Shown here one piece after another: positions 1 through 11,993 of a DNA stretch of 64,000 bases (the stretch's first letter is position 1; every line of letters starts with the position of its first letter). Under the pieces are notes generated by a model, which was not told the origin of the DNA, did not search any database, and was given only the letters and a program-made list of their open reading frames with translations. Where the stretch lies: the NCBI RefSeq assembly GCF_964340395.1, contig NC_135551.1, forward strand, positions 11,320,379 to 11,384,378, given 5' to 3'. This stretch comes from Glandiceps talaboti (taxonomy: Eukaryota; Hemichordata; Enteropneusta; Spengelidae). The translations under genes and the position numbers were made by a program.

Positions 1-126
1 GACATATAAGCCTTATGGGCAATGAGAAATTATCTCGCTATAACAAATGAATATACTATTACTCAGATAGCCACATCAATACAGAGAGGGTTTCAAAAAT
101 AATCCAACATTAAATTTCATCCTTAC

Positions 127-635
127 CTCTCGGTACAGCCTCAATGTATGCGTCGAATCCACCTCTAGTAATGATCCCATCTGAATGAAACGTTATCCAG
201 ATATTGAAGGAATCGGAAGTAGTAACATAATCGGAAATATTGGTACCAGAGTGTCTTTCCAAAAGCTTTTCCTCAGAATGAGGTTGAAGACCCTTTCCAA
301 TTTCAACATAATCATAATCTTTTTCTGTGTCAAAGCTGTTGAAAATAACGTTCAATTGGCCATCGTCCTCTGTTGAGAAGGTCCATACACAGTACAGGAG
401 AATGTTGTAGTTACGGGGAAAATTTGGTGATGTGATATGTACCAATTCACCAATAGTAACATGGAATCCCTCGCCACAATTGCTTGAGGTTGGTGGAGAA
501 ATATTATCTACATGGATAAAGATGGAAGACAATAGTTAACTTTGCACATTTACACACACACACACACACACACATATACATACATACATACCTATTTGCC
601 CGTTCTGTCGGCCTGTTTGTCAGTATGTATATGTC

Positions 636-688
<53 letters not shown>

Positions 689-1425
689 GTGTTCATGCCT
701 CTCACATTTTCTCGAAAACGAGGTTTCGTCAATTTATTCAGTGTCGTAAATTCTAGAGTGTTCATCATTTCGAGAATGATATCCGTGCCATCTGATTTCT
801 ATAATTTGCATATGGTGACTAGGCAATATCTCAATAATGACTAACAGAAATAATGCATTTCAAAGAACATATTTACGAAGTAAAAGACTATTCTCAGCGT
901 ACATTTACCTTCAAATGGTGACATAACATTAAATACAATAGCACATATTTGCGCTAAAAGTAGTTGACACAAAATCATTTGATTATGCGATTTGTGTATA
1001 TATGTTACACCCAATCTGTGAAATTGCCCAATTCATGAAATGGGTAGGTACTTTTACTCTGTTCATGAAATAGGCAATCGTGTTGCCAAGGTGATGAAGT
1101 GGGTATGGTAAGCTATGCCCAGTACATGAAATGAGCATCTTTTATAGGACACACACAAAACAGAATAAGAATCAAACAACTTTATTATGATGTACTTACA
1201 AACTCATCACTTCACAATTCTTATTTTATTATAATTCAGTGTAGCTTGTGTTTTTAATAAAGTTCGATAATCAACACCTCAGCTCAAAACTCTTGCCCCA
1301 AAAATTTAATTTGGTCCCTTTAAGATAGTAATCTATACTCTCATTTGCATAAGGTTCACCATTCCATGAACTGGGCAAAGTTGCTTGCACATTTCATGAA
1401 TTGGGCAGTTTAACGGATTGGGTGT

Positions 1426-1498
<73 letters not shown>

Positions 1499-4400
1499 AT
1501 TTGCTAAAGAACATGATTTTTTTTACTCTTTATTTCAATACTATTTTAACCACAGTTATATAATTCTTTTGTGTGAAATGGCGACCTGGTTTAATTTCGA
1601 ACAATCATTAGAACACCAAGCCTTGTGTCGGTAAAGGGATGAAATGTGATCATCAAACTCACAACCATAATAATATACTTACTTATGTCAAATGTGGATT
1701 TACATAGGCAGCCCCAAATTTGAGGATAAAATCACATAGCAGTTGTTTATGTTATGTAAATTAGACTGTAGTGCTTCTGATTAGCTAGAATACCCTTTAT
1801 ATCTTATAACTTGCAATCTTGTCTGATTAGCTATCATTCTCTATTTTTTCAATGTTAATTTCAAACCGCATATCCATAACATCTTAGTACTAGTGACTGA
1901 CACCAGTCCCTTAGGAGAGTACTAGTGATCTGTGTCTGTCTGTTCGTCTTTCAGTCTGTCGGTGTAATTTCTCTAAAACTAAATGTTCATACTCACAAAA
2001 GGTCTGGTTAAAATCGATTTCGGTGTAATTTGATGTATATGGATAATATGCAGTTGACTGCTCTGTAAACAGAAAGGAGAATGAGAGTCATGTATGCATG
2101 TAAATATGTTATCAATTAGCCAAAAGCAATTACATAGACACATATTACAGAAAACAGACAGACAGACCGACATGTTCAGGTCAATGGTGGAACATATTTC
2201 AGAGCAAATAAATCTTAAGGTATTTCATTTCTTATGTGTTACATGTACAGCTCCCACAAGATGAAACAGATGGCGTGCAATAGCGAGAAGTCATTTCTAT
2301 TCTAACAAGTAACTTATTAATGGTGGTCATGGTGCAGTGTTGTGACATCATACCATATGTATTGGATGTATCAAGAGACAGAGTTTATGTTATATTTGAA
2401 TGCAAGACGAAGCTTATAGTACAGTGATTTTGATGAGTAGTCCTTTGCATTTTTGTTGTGGTAATTGTTTATCGATGCGTGCGAAGCAATTTGTTTATGT
2501 ACACACATATTGCAATCTGAATAAAATCTGGTGTAGTGTACACTTGCGATTTTGTATCTTTATTTATTTATTTATTTTTATTTATTTGAGATGTCTACAG
2601 GATTACCCCATTTACAGACACTGAAATTGGAAAGACTAAAATACATACATATTTACAAAAATAGTAAAAATAGAAAAAAGATAAATTAAAAGAAGATAAA
2701 AATTACCGAAATTGCGTTAGGTTCACACATCAACTATTTCATTTAGGACATCTTTTCTAAAAGTAATGAGACTTGAAAATATGTCAGTGTTTTGAAAGGT
2801 GTTGATAAAATTGAAGGTCCTAGGTAAAAATGAGTTTTTCCTTCGAGTAGAATTAAAACGTGCCATTTTAAATGTGTAGTGGGAACGGAGATTCCTGGAT
2901 GGCACATGAAACGGAACATTGGCAACAATATACATTCAGTTAAAAGAGCCATTTAAGCATTTATATAAAAAAGACTGCATCCAGCAATTTCCTACGAGAT
3001 TGAAGACTTTGAATATTAAAATACTGACAACGATTACTGTAATCGAGGTTTACTCCTTTACCAGGGAAAGATTTTCTAAAATACAGGTAGTTGAGGAATT
3101 TATGCTGGACCCTTTCAATTTTAGTGATTAGATACTCTGATGGGGTGACCAAACTTGTGGACAATACTCTAGTTGACTCCGTACAAGCGATTTATATAAA
3201 TCAATGATACAAGAACTGTCATGGAAATGCTTGCAGGTACGCTTTATCAAACCAACTTGCCTGTAAGCCTTTTTGACGATGTCCTGTATGTGTAACTCCC
3301 AGCTTAAATTAGTTCAAGTAGACGAGGTACCTCCAATGACAACACGTTGTTTTCGGTTATTTAATTAAGAACGAAACCATTCGAGAAGGCATCCACTAAT
3401 ACCATAGGATTTCAACTTGTGTATGAGAAGTAGATGGTTAACAGAATCAAATGCTTTCGAATAATCAAGGTACAGCGAATCCACCTGTCTGCCTTTTCGA
3501 GTTCACCGCCCATAAAGTCAATATACTCCACAAGATTCGTGGTAGTTGATCGACCCTTGAGAAATCCATGTTGGCAAGAACTAATCGAGCTTTCAACATG
3601 CGCATATACAGATTGGAATACGATCTTTTCAAAAACGTTGCTGACTAACGGCAGTAAAGAAATGGGACGATAATTGGTGACATCAGATCGCAGACCTGAC
3701 TTAAATACAGGAACAACATGGACTTTTTTGAAAAGTGATGGAAAAACTCCAGAATTTAAAGATTTGTTAAAAAGGATTGTCAACGGTATACATAACTGAG
3801 ATGCACATTTGTGAAGTATTACACCAGATACTCAATCAAGCCCACAAGCCTTACGAGGATCAGTTCCTAACAAAAATCACTGTCGTTTGTTCTTTTGTGA
3901 ACACTTGCATCTGGTACAATACCATAGGTTTTCGCGTGCAACACAAGAGTACTGAGTGAATTCACTTGAAAACGCGTAATATGCTGAAACATATGGGTGC
4001 AGTATTTCAGAGCCCTCTGTTCGAAAGAGCATCGGCACAGAGCGCAGACAACGATGTTATCATTATTGTTTGGTCGTTCTCTTTCTTTCAGTTTTGAACA
4101 TCGAGAGTTATATTATAATGTGGATTCTTGTTAGCTACTCGTAGATACCTGATTGGTTCGGGAAAACCTACGGTATTGTGTCATATATGTGTAACAAGCG
4201 CTCACAAAAGAACAAACAATAGTACAATGTAAGCGTTAGAGCCAAAAAGAATATGCGAATGACACTACACCGCATTTTAATCACATTGATCAAATTATAG
4301 ATGACTTTTTATGCAAACTGTTTTTGACACATGCTCTCACTCAGCAAGTCTTTTTACGTATGTTTCAAAATGGTGATGGTGTCTGAGCAAACATTTTTCA

Positions 4401-7400
4401 TTTTCAATAAGTTTGTATTTCTTATGGATGCCTGTAATTTTGAGGAATTACAATACAAATTTGTGTTATTATATATGTTTCTCTGTGGTTAGGTGGCCCT
4501 ATGTGTTGACACGAGGCCTAGAAGATACAGCCAGCTCATTTTGTGTCTCCAGAACGCCATGTCTATCTCTGTCAGTGAAGGTCAACCCACACCGAGATAT
4601 TAAACTGGCCTCCTGTTTGAACACTGTTTACTGACCTCAATTCTAAGACGATGGGCAATAGGTATTTTCGTACTTTGTAGTGGGACTATTTTATTTTTCG
4701 TAAATTGTACAATGTTGGAATAAGCTCGTAAAATCCAATTGAATGGTCCATATACTGCGTAATGATCATGAACTGGGGTATTAACTATTCATGAAAGATC
4801 ATCTTTCTAATTCTGGGATAATGTCATGAGATATTCATCAACACGGTTCAATCATGCAAATATGTACTGTTTAGGGGCGAGATCAATAGTTCAATGTAGG
4901 AGAAAAAACTAAATTCTTGTACTTAGGCCTCATACCCCCCCCCCCCACCCCACCCAACTAAATTGGCCAAAATTGAAAATTGCTTCAAACCGCACACTCA
5001 ATGCAAATCAGTATGTAGTGTAATCGCAATGCTATGAATATAAAGCCAGTATTATGTAGTGAGCAAAAGAATTATGTACACGTATGGTTCTTTTGTTGAC
5101 TCTTTATTTTAGTGTCATGCATTTATTATAGCAAAAAGTCTTACATTTCTGAATTTCACATTTTTTAAAGAAATATTTATATTTAGGAGTGCAAAACATC
5201 CAATAAAAGTAAAATCGATTTTGTAGGATGAGAACTAAAATGGCTCAAACCCACCCCTACCCTCAACCCTCCACCCTCAAGTTAAAGAATTTAGTTGTTA
5301 TCCTACATTGAACTATTGATCTCGCCGCCCCAAAGGAAGGTCAAATTTTGTATAGTTTCATGTAATTAGATTTCAAATAAGGCACACCATGTGTAATACT
5401 ATTGATTGCTGTGTCTCAGAATTTTGCATTTCAACATGTGTAGGAACAAAAATCTATGGTTTTGCCCTTAAAGGGAGGCATTCAGTTTAAATGACAAATG
5501 CACTGAGTACACATCTTCCATATGCTAATCACACAAGGACTGATTAGATTTATGATAAACATCCAGTGAAGATTAATTAGTCATTGCATAATTGATGCTT
5601 TTTCGTAATTAGACTATATTCTTCAAAAAGGCACACTTCAAATTCAACGCAATTTGGTACATGATAAATCGCTATGTCGTATATAGTTTGTATAGCTAGA
5701 TGTAGCTCGTAGTTTTAATGATTAATTTGCATAATTAATTTTTTGCAGGAACTTAAGGCGGCCACAACATTTGGTACATTCATCAACCATAACGAAGCAA
5801 ACATGCCCTAAAAAGCTAGTTGGCACAATTTTTACGCAATGATTTTAGTAATTAAGCCGTATCTAAACAAAGCACACTTCAAATTCCGCAATATGTGGTG
5901 CCTACATCAACCATAATAAGCACACATATCATATTAATAAGCCTGTTGGCATAGTTTTTAGTAATTTAATGAGTTTTGGTAATTAAGAATGCAAGCTTCA
6001 AATGTCTTATAATTTGGTACATATACCAACCATAACAATGTGCACACGTTCTATGAAGTTTGTCGATAAACCTTTTACTTTTAATGAGTAATTTGCATAA
6101 TTAATTATTTTTCAGTTATTAAGCTATATCTTAATAATGAATACATTATAAAATAAACATAGATTTTCAACCTTACCTAATTGTAAAACCTCTGATTTAA
6201 TAGACGCTTCGAACCCTTGTTTGTTAATGCTAATATCTGCATGAAAAGTAATCCAAACACTTGAGGAGCCGGAAGTAATGCTGTTAGGAATAGAGCTACC
6301 ATAATGTTTTGTCAAAAGCTTTACTCCAAGATGAGGTTCTTGTCCACGCCCCACTTCAACGTAATCATAAACTGGTTCTGTGTCGAAGCTGTTGAAATCG
6401 ATGTATAATTGTGCATCATTTACTGTAGTGAAGATCCATTTGCAGTCAATGGAATCGGAGTAATCATATGGGTAATTGGGTGAGGTGACACGTACCACGT
6501 CACCAACAGCAAGTACGAACCTCTCGCCACATTTCATTGGGCTTGGAGTTGTTGCAAATGTAGTTCCAAAACCTGTAAGTAATTTGAAAAGGAGACATGC
6601 GTACTTCTTTAATCACAGGGAGCTCAGGCTCAGTTAGTTTTGTTTACAAATATAAACAAACAAGTAAACAAACAAACAAACAAACAAAACACAAACAAGT
6701 AAAAATAAACAAACAAACAAACAAACAAACAAACAAACAAACAAACAAACAAACAAACATAAACAAACTAACTACCCGACACATGAGTAGATACATACAT
6801 GAGTAAACGACAACAAACCAATGAACAAAAGCACTGCCCCCCCCCCCCCCCCCCGAAATGGTCACGTTATTTCCATATGTGACCATTTCGGGGGAAGGGG
6901 GGGTTGTTTGTTCGTTGGTTTGTTGTCGTTTACTCACGTATGCATCTACTCATTTGTCGGTTTATTTTGTTTATTTGTTTACTTGTTTGTTTGTTTCGTT
7001 TGTTTGTTTGTTCGTTTGTTTACTTGTTTTATGTATTTGTTTGTTTACTTGTTTATTTGTTTGTTTACGTGTATGTTTGTTTTTACTTGTTTGTGTTTTG
7101 TTTGTTTGTTTACTTGTTTGTTTATATTTGTAAACAAAACTAACTGAGCCTGAGCTCTCTGTGCTTTAATTAGTAATTTAACATCATATACAGACATATG
7201 CTGTTCACGGGCGAAATATAAACAAAAATATATCTAATTATAGATATGCACACATACGGGATAGTAACCAATCAGAAGTTATTATAGCCACTACAGATGC
7301 CAGTAAATATAATCATCAATGCATATGACTTAAAGCTGCGCTGTATCTTCCATCGTTGAACTTGGCCCCTGTCCTCCTATCCTAAACCCGCTAGCTATGC

Positions 7401-8371
7401 TCTGCTCGACGAATGGCGATGCATAAAAAATTTGAACTTTTCTCCTCTCATATGTCGCTGCTAGCTGACTCAGGGACATATAGAGTAAACCGTTTGATAT
7501 CAGCGGGGTGGAGGGTTCTTGGGAAGAAGAAGATTTGTTGCAGGTCAAAATTGATAAACAATGACACAAAAGTATAGTTCCGAGGTATCAGCTATTATGC
7601 AACCATGATTGTGCTTTCCCCCCGACAGGATCGGAGTTATCGAAACTTACTAGCAGAATTTACAACGGGTGGGTTACTTGGGGAGAAAATAGTTCGGTCA
7701 AAATGTACTGCATTATAAAAAATCTTCGCCCTCCTCCACCATCAAAACGTTATAAGGACACCGCCCACCCAAAATGAAGTAGAAGATATTCGTACGTAAT
7801 CGTGTAATATTCGCTCATATGAAATGAAATTTCCTACGGGCACATTTTTATTTGGCCGCGTCATATATGATAACTTTTTAGTAGACCTTTTGAAAAACCA
7901 GTTAACGAATTTAAAACATGTTCACAACTTTGTGAAGAAAGGACCGCGTTTATGATTGGAAATTATTATAAGGACGTAAGGTAGAATTGTTACAGATGAC
8001 AAAATACAACTTTTTAATATTCGCTTAAGTTTTGATGTTTTGCCAGGTCACCGTGAACTCTCAATGTCATGAATTAATACTTAGAACAAATGTTTGCATA
8101 TCGCGAATAGTATTCTTCTAAGAGGACAATATTAAGTTATTATAAGATCAACACTGTCAAATAATTACAGACAGTTGGAAGAACGATGACGTGATCACAT
8201 TGTTTAGCTAGTTTTCATATTTGTCAATATCATTTGCATTGAATTAAGGCGACGGAAATACTTCCATCTGCTCCCTGACGTGGCAACTTCTAAATGATCC
8301 AGGTTAACTATGAACATTGTGTGTAGTTTGAGCTAATTCCCTAAAAGTCCAAGTCGATCCCGTGTACAGAG

Positions 8372-8432
<61 letters not shown>

Positions 8433-11257
8433 ACATTAAGGAGGGTTACGTTAACAGTAGAGGTTAGCCCCCTTAATTTGTTACAGAATCTTGTATATGT
8501 TTTAACATTAATACATGAGTACTTGGTACGACAACGAATGTGAAAGATTGAAAGAACATAAGTATGATATATTAAAACGTTACTGCATGAATACAAAGAA
8601 GCGAAACGGCATTTCAAACAAAAACATTTTCCGTGATAAAAACGTAGTTATTTTGATTCGGTTAAACGAGTCTTCCCGATTCCAAATCTTTTTGGTGGAC
8701 TCTAAAACGATTGATTTCTGTAAATCCAATATCAAATTATACAATTAGTTCTGAAGAATGGTTTGCATATTTTAGTAAATTATTTTCCCATGACCTTTCA
8801 AGTCAGGATGATTTTGCTATGTCTGACGAATTGAGCGAGATGTTAGATTCTTCAGATAATTATTCAGTTAACCTAGATATTGATTGGAATATATTAAACA
8901 GTCCTATTTCAAACGAAGAAATTTTTGAAGCTATACGCAAGTTGAAACCAGGAAAATCAGCTGGACCTGATGGTATTCTAGGTGAATTTTTTAAATCTAC
9001 TCAATATTTTTTTGTTCCCTACTTAAATGCCCTCTTCAATAAATTATTTGATACAGGAACCATCCCAAAGAACTGGTCTAAAGCAATTATTGTCCCTCTT
9101 CATAAAAAGGGTCCAACTGATTCTCCAGACAACTTTCGTGGTATAGCTCTGCTTAGTATTTTTAGCAAGCTTTTCACGTCAATTCTGAATAATCGTCTCA
9201 TGTTCTGGTCGGAAGCTCTTGGAAAGATAGATGAGGGACAAGCAGGTTTTAGACGAGGATATTCAACAGTTGATAACATATTCATTTTACAATCAGTCAT
9301 ACAGAAATACCTCTCCAGAAAGCGAAGCAAGTTGTACTGTGCTTTCGTCGACTTACCAAGGCTTTACACAATGTTGAACGTAAACGATTGTGGTATGTCA
9401 TTCTAAAGGGTGGTGTACGGGGCAAAATGTTTAATATACTCTATGCTATTTACAAGGATGTCAAATCATGTGTGCGTACCAAGGACAAACTAACTGATTA
9501 CTTTGATTGCCCAATAGGGGTTCGACAAGGATGCATGCTATTAAAGTCCGTTTCTGTTTTCTTTTTTCATTAATGAATTATCGAGCAAACTTCATACTTG
9601 TGGTAGACGTGGTATACAACTCTTCCCGGATTTGGTGGAAATTTTCTGTTTATTATTTGCAGATGATATTGCACTTATTTCCGACTCAGTTATTGGTTTG
9701 CAATGTTTGTTTGATAACTTGAGTTCACATTGTAAGTTGTAGAAACTTTCTGTAAATCTAACAAAAACGAAAGTGGTTGTATTCAAAGCGGGTGGTAGAC
9801 TACCAAAAAACAGAGAAATGGTTTTTCGAAGGAAAACATGTTGAAGTAGTTTCATATTACAAATATTTGGGGATTGTTTTTTCATGTCGTTTATGTTGGT
9901 CAACTGCAACAAAACTTTGGCCCAACAAGCAAGGAAAGTTTTCTTTTCTGTAGCTAGGGCTGCAAGAAAGACAGGAATGTTACCTTTTGCAGGTTTTTGT
10001 TTTTTTTAAATCTTTTATACTAAAATTTTACCGATACTGACATATGGGTCAGAGGTATGGGGAATGCATGAATGCATTGAGAGAATTCAATACCTAGCCT
10101 GTCGTACATTTCTAGGAGTTTCCACAAATGCACCAAATGTAACATTATTAGGCGAATGCGGTCGTTACCCAGTTTTCTTGTATACTGCCAAGCGTTGTAT
10201 GAAGTATTGGGCTAAAATTTTGAACATGCCATCATATAGATATCCTAAGAAATGCTACAATATGTTATACATTATTGAAGAATCCGGGGAAAGAGCCAGG
10301 AAAACTTGGGTAAATGACATAAAGAACCTTTTATTTACTTGTAATCTACACAAGTTTGGGGAATCTCAAACAGTGAGAAATGTTGATAAGTTTTTGTTTA
10401 TATTTGTCGAGAAATTCAGAAAGGTTCTGTTTTCCCAATGGTATAGTGAAGTGTGTTTCTTTGATAAGTTGTCTTTGTATCGTGAGTACAAATTTTCTTT
10501 GGAGCCGGAAAGATACTTACGGTCAATCAACATTTCTAGTCATAGACAAATGCTTGCTAGGTTTCGCTGTTCGTCACATTTCCTGCGCATAGAGACAGAC
10601 AGAAAACACGGCATTGAAAGAAACCAGAGAATATGTTTATTGTGCGATTCAAATGAAGTCGAAGATGCATATCATTTTTTATTAGTATGTTCTTTGTTCA
10701 ATCACGATAGGGAAAAATATATCTCTAGATTTTACTTTGATCCTCCGTCTGTACAGAACTTTGTCGATTTACTTTCTTCTAACAATGTAGATACACTACA
10801 ACGTCTCGCAGTATTCTTATTTCATGCCATGAAACTACGTAAAGAAGTAAACAGTGTTATGTAACAGTGCCATTGCCTTTTCAATACTGCTTTACTGTAA
10901 TATTGGTATATTGTATCTTTGGGCCGATGGCCTCTGAATGCGGAATAAATAGACCACTTACAAAATACTTGTTAATATTACAGGCGAGACTTCTAGGTTT
11001 TATTAATGGTCATTTAGTTTTTCTATATCTATATTGATCATTATTACAGCGCTTTCAAAAAAAAACGAAAAGAAAACGATCATATCTGATAATAGACGAG
11101 TTGGAACTTTTTTCTTGCATTATTGTGCAGATGATCACACTCCATATTTCATTAAAGCAAGCAGGTACTTACCCCTTACTTCGATACCATCGCAAAGGAG
11201 GCAAGGAACGAGGATTAGGAAGTAACTGGTAAGCCACAGGACCACAGAAATCGACAT
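127..11257 (-). CDS. Secreted CUB-domain protein, 5' part (runs off left edge)
   Basis: Three exons are assembled: 11257-11173, 6572-6177 and 507-127 (minus strand). Exon 1 starts at ATG 11257-11255 and encodes a signal peptide, MSISVVLWLTSYFLILVPC followed by LLCDGIEVR, ending in donor GTAAGT in phase 1. Exons 2 (396 bp) and 3 (381 bp) each begin after AG and end at GTAAGG in phase 1, the symmetrical 1-1 class usual for shuffled extracellular domains. Each encodes one CUB domain (about residues 43-152 and 171-285), with TSPNYP/TSPNFP, the Ca-site acidic signature FDTE..YDYVE, and the C-terminal WITFH core. Each CUB has only two cysteines, as in CUB domains that lack the second disulfide. CUB domains mediate extracellular protein binding. 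Joined codons read G at exon 1-2 and D at exon 2-3. No membrane segment is seen and the 3' part is missing, so the full architecture is unknown. Confidence 0.78.
552..690. repeat. Microsatellites (AC)n and (CTGT)n
   Basis: There is an (AC)n run at about 552-582 and a (CTGT)n run at about 640-690 inside CUB intron 2. The open frames across them are repeat translations. Confidence 0.9.
1004..1428. mobile_element. MITE-like inverted-repeat element
   Basis: The left end reads GTTACACCCAATCTG and the right end, reverse complemented, GTTACACCCAATCCG. Similarity continues inward through CCCAATTCATGAAATG. Flanking TAT/ATA fits a TA-type target. The interior carries several copies of a TTCATGAAATGGG-like motif. 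There is no coding capacity, so it is probably a non-autonomous DNA transposon. An (AT)n run follows at once (about 1429-1492). Confidence 0.7.
1429..1492. repeat. (AT)n microsatellite
   Basis: About 30 AT dinucleotides abut the right end of the element at 1004-1428. Confidence 0.95.
2550..3875 (-). mobile_element. Non-LTR retrotransposon (LINE) fragment, deleted in the RT domain
   Basis: Minus-strand translations show reverse-transcriptase pieces in order. Fingers: FNKSLNSGVFPSLFKKVHVV, NYRPISLLPLVSNVFEKI and QHGFLKGRSTTTNL. Palm start: YLDYSKAFDSVNH. C-terminal part: IERVQHKFLNYLYFRKSFP, then VPSRNLRSHYTF and DIFSSLITFRKDV. The order resembles Jockey/CR1-like elements. The segment normally carrying the YADD catalytic box is missing near 3300-3340, where NRKQRVVIGG runs directly into thumb-type sequence. 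The 3' end is an (AAATA)-rich tail near 2552-2590. It is 5' truncated, frameshifted and has stops, so it is dead. Confidence 0.8.
4870..5333. mobile_element. Inverted-repeat element with about 45-bp TIRs and C-runs
   Basis: The left end contains GGGGCGAGATCAATAGTTCA followed by ATGTAGGA; the right end is its near-perfect reverse complement (about 5286-5330). Just inside the left TIR is a C-run with CCCCACCC, and inside the right end another C-rich tract (about 5250-5280). It is non-coding and fits a MITE. Confidence 0.75.
5480..6120. repeat. Degenerate tandem/dispersed AT-rich repeat
   Basis: Roughly 110-bp modules recur, each with AATTTGCATAATTAATT-like, CACTTCAAATTC-like and ACATCAACCATAA-like stretches, all diverged. 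No coding potential is seen. Similar modules with TTATGCAAATAGTTTATTTA occur near 23.5, 36.3 and 46.2 kb. Confidence 0.55.
6607..7170. mobile_element. 550-bp foldback (hairpin) element with 7-bp target duplication
   Basis: The left arm starts at 6614 with CACAGGGAGCTCAGGCTCAG; the right arm ends at 7163 with the reverse complement (one mismatch in that stretch). The arms run through (AAAC)n on the left and (GTTT)n on the right to a perfect central stem GAAATGGTCAC (6855-6865) / GTGACCATTTC (6879-6889). CTTTAAT directly abuts both ends (6607-6613 and 7164-7170), as expected of a target-site duplication. It lies in CUB intron 1, about 35 nt from the exon 2 acceptor. Confidence 0.82.
7171..8480. 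other. Intronic sequence without recognised gene
   Basis: Part of CUB intron 1. Apart from an (AG)n run at about 8372-8430 I see no feature. The minus-strand open frame at 7330-7569 has no recognisable motif or splice context. Confidence 0.5.
8372..8430. repeat. (AG)n microsatellite
   Basis: About 29 GA dinucleotides lie just upstream of the LINE copy. Confidence 0.95.
8480..10955 (+). mobile_element. Non-LTR retrotransposon (LINE) copy, 5' truncated and frameshifted
   Basis: The plus strand encodes a near-complete RT region. It starts with a linker carrying WYDNECERLKEHKYDIL, then fingers KLKPGKSAGPDGILGEFF, FRGIALLSIFSKLF and GQAGFRRGYSTVDNIF, then the palm start CAFVDL. A frameshift near 9350 leads to KALHNVERKRLWYV, then CPIGVRQGC. 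A second shift near 9545 leads to the catalytic box FADDIALIS at 9656 and the thumb YYKYLGIVFS. A 266-codon frame (10064-10864) ends with the zinc-knuckle-like CLLCDSNEVEDAYHFLLVC. The 3' end, after stop 10862-10864, carries GGAATAAA near 10940. The endonuclease domain is missing and at least two frameshifts are present, so it is inactive. It lies antisense in CUB intron 1. Confidence 0.88.
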
Positions 11258-11921
11258 GTTTCTTCGTCCACTCCTAAAACACGAATGGAGTCTTAATTGA
11301 AACATACGTACAAGTAATAAGCTAAGAAATGGAGGAAATAAGAATAATGATAATAATGATAATGACAATGATGATGATAATGATAATGTTAATAATAATG
11401 ATAATAATATATGTTGTTTTAATTCTCCAACAAGGGGAAATTGGAAAACTAGGAATAGCCAATTGCTATTCAATAAAACAACAACAGGATGACACGACAC
11501 ACACATCAGAGATACATTAAGATTTGACATGTCAACTCAACTATACATGTGTCTCAATTCAAACGTAATTATAATTTTGTTCAAGGCCTGACAAAATACA
11601 TCTACTATTAGCGATAATTGATCGTATACGGGGGAATCCAAAGGCTGCCAGCAGGTTCAGTTACCTTTTTCGGTCAGTTCAACCATTTACTGAAAGTGGA
11701 CTATAGGATTCGATTGCAAAGAATTACTGTCATTCCCCATTAAAAGGTGTTAGTAACTTTTTATAAATCTCTCTATATGTATACTTTAACATCTGTCTTA
11801 TGTCTTCATAATAGCGTGAAGTCAAAGAACAACTTGTAATCATAAAATGTACTTTTATGGTATGTTATATTAACAGTATGTATGTATGTATGTATGTATG
11901 TGTGTGTGAGTGAGTGAGTGC

Positions 11922-11993
<72 letters not shown>

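Larger units (their letters stand above)
508..6176 (-). other. Intron 2 of the CUB gene, repeat-filled
   Basis: This 5.7-kb intron runs from donor GT at 6176-6175 to acceptor AG at 509-508 (minus strand). It holds an (AC)n run near 552-582, a (CTGT)n run near 640-690, an inverted-repeat element at 1004-1428 followed by an (AT)n run, a broken LINE at about 2550-3875, an inverted-repeat element at 4870-5333 and degenerate repeats at about 5480-6120. No further exon is recognised. Confidence 0.6.

Noticed and set aside
6597-7147. Several frames rich in Lys-Gln-Thr or Phe-Val-Cys-Leu
   Set aside because: They translate the (AAAC)n/(GTTT)n arms of the foldback element.
7330-7569. 79-codon minus-strand frame in CUB intron 1
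   Set aside because: No recognisable motif and no matching-phase splice sites.
11135-11530. 131-codon minus-strand frame taken as one protein
   Set aside because: Only its downstream part (ATG at 11257) is used, as a signal-peptide exon. The upstream part is low-complexity, and the frame continues past a good donor.
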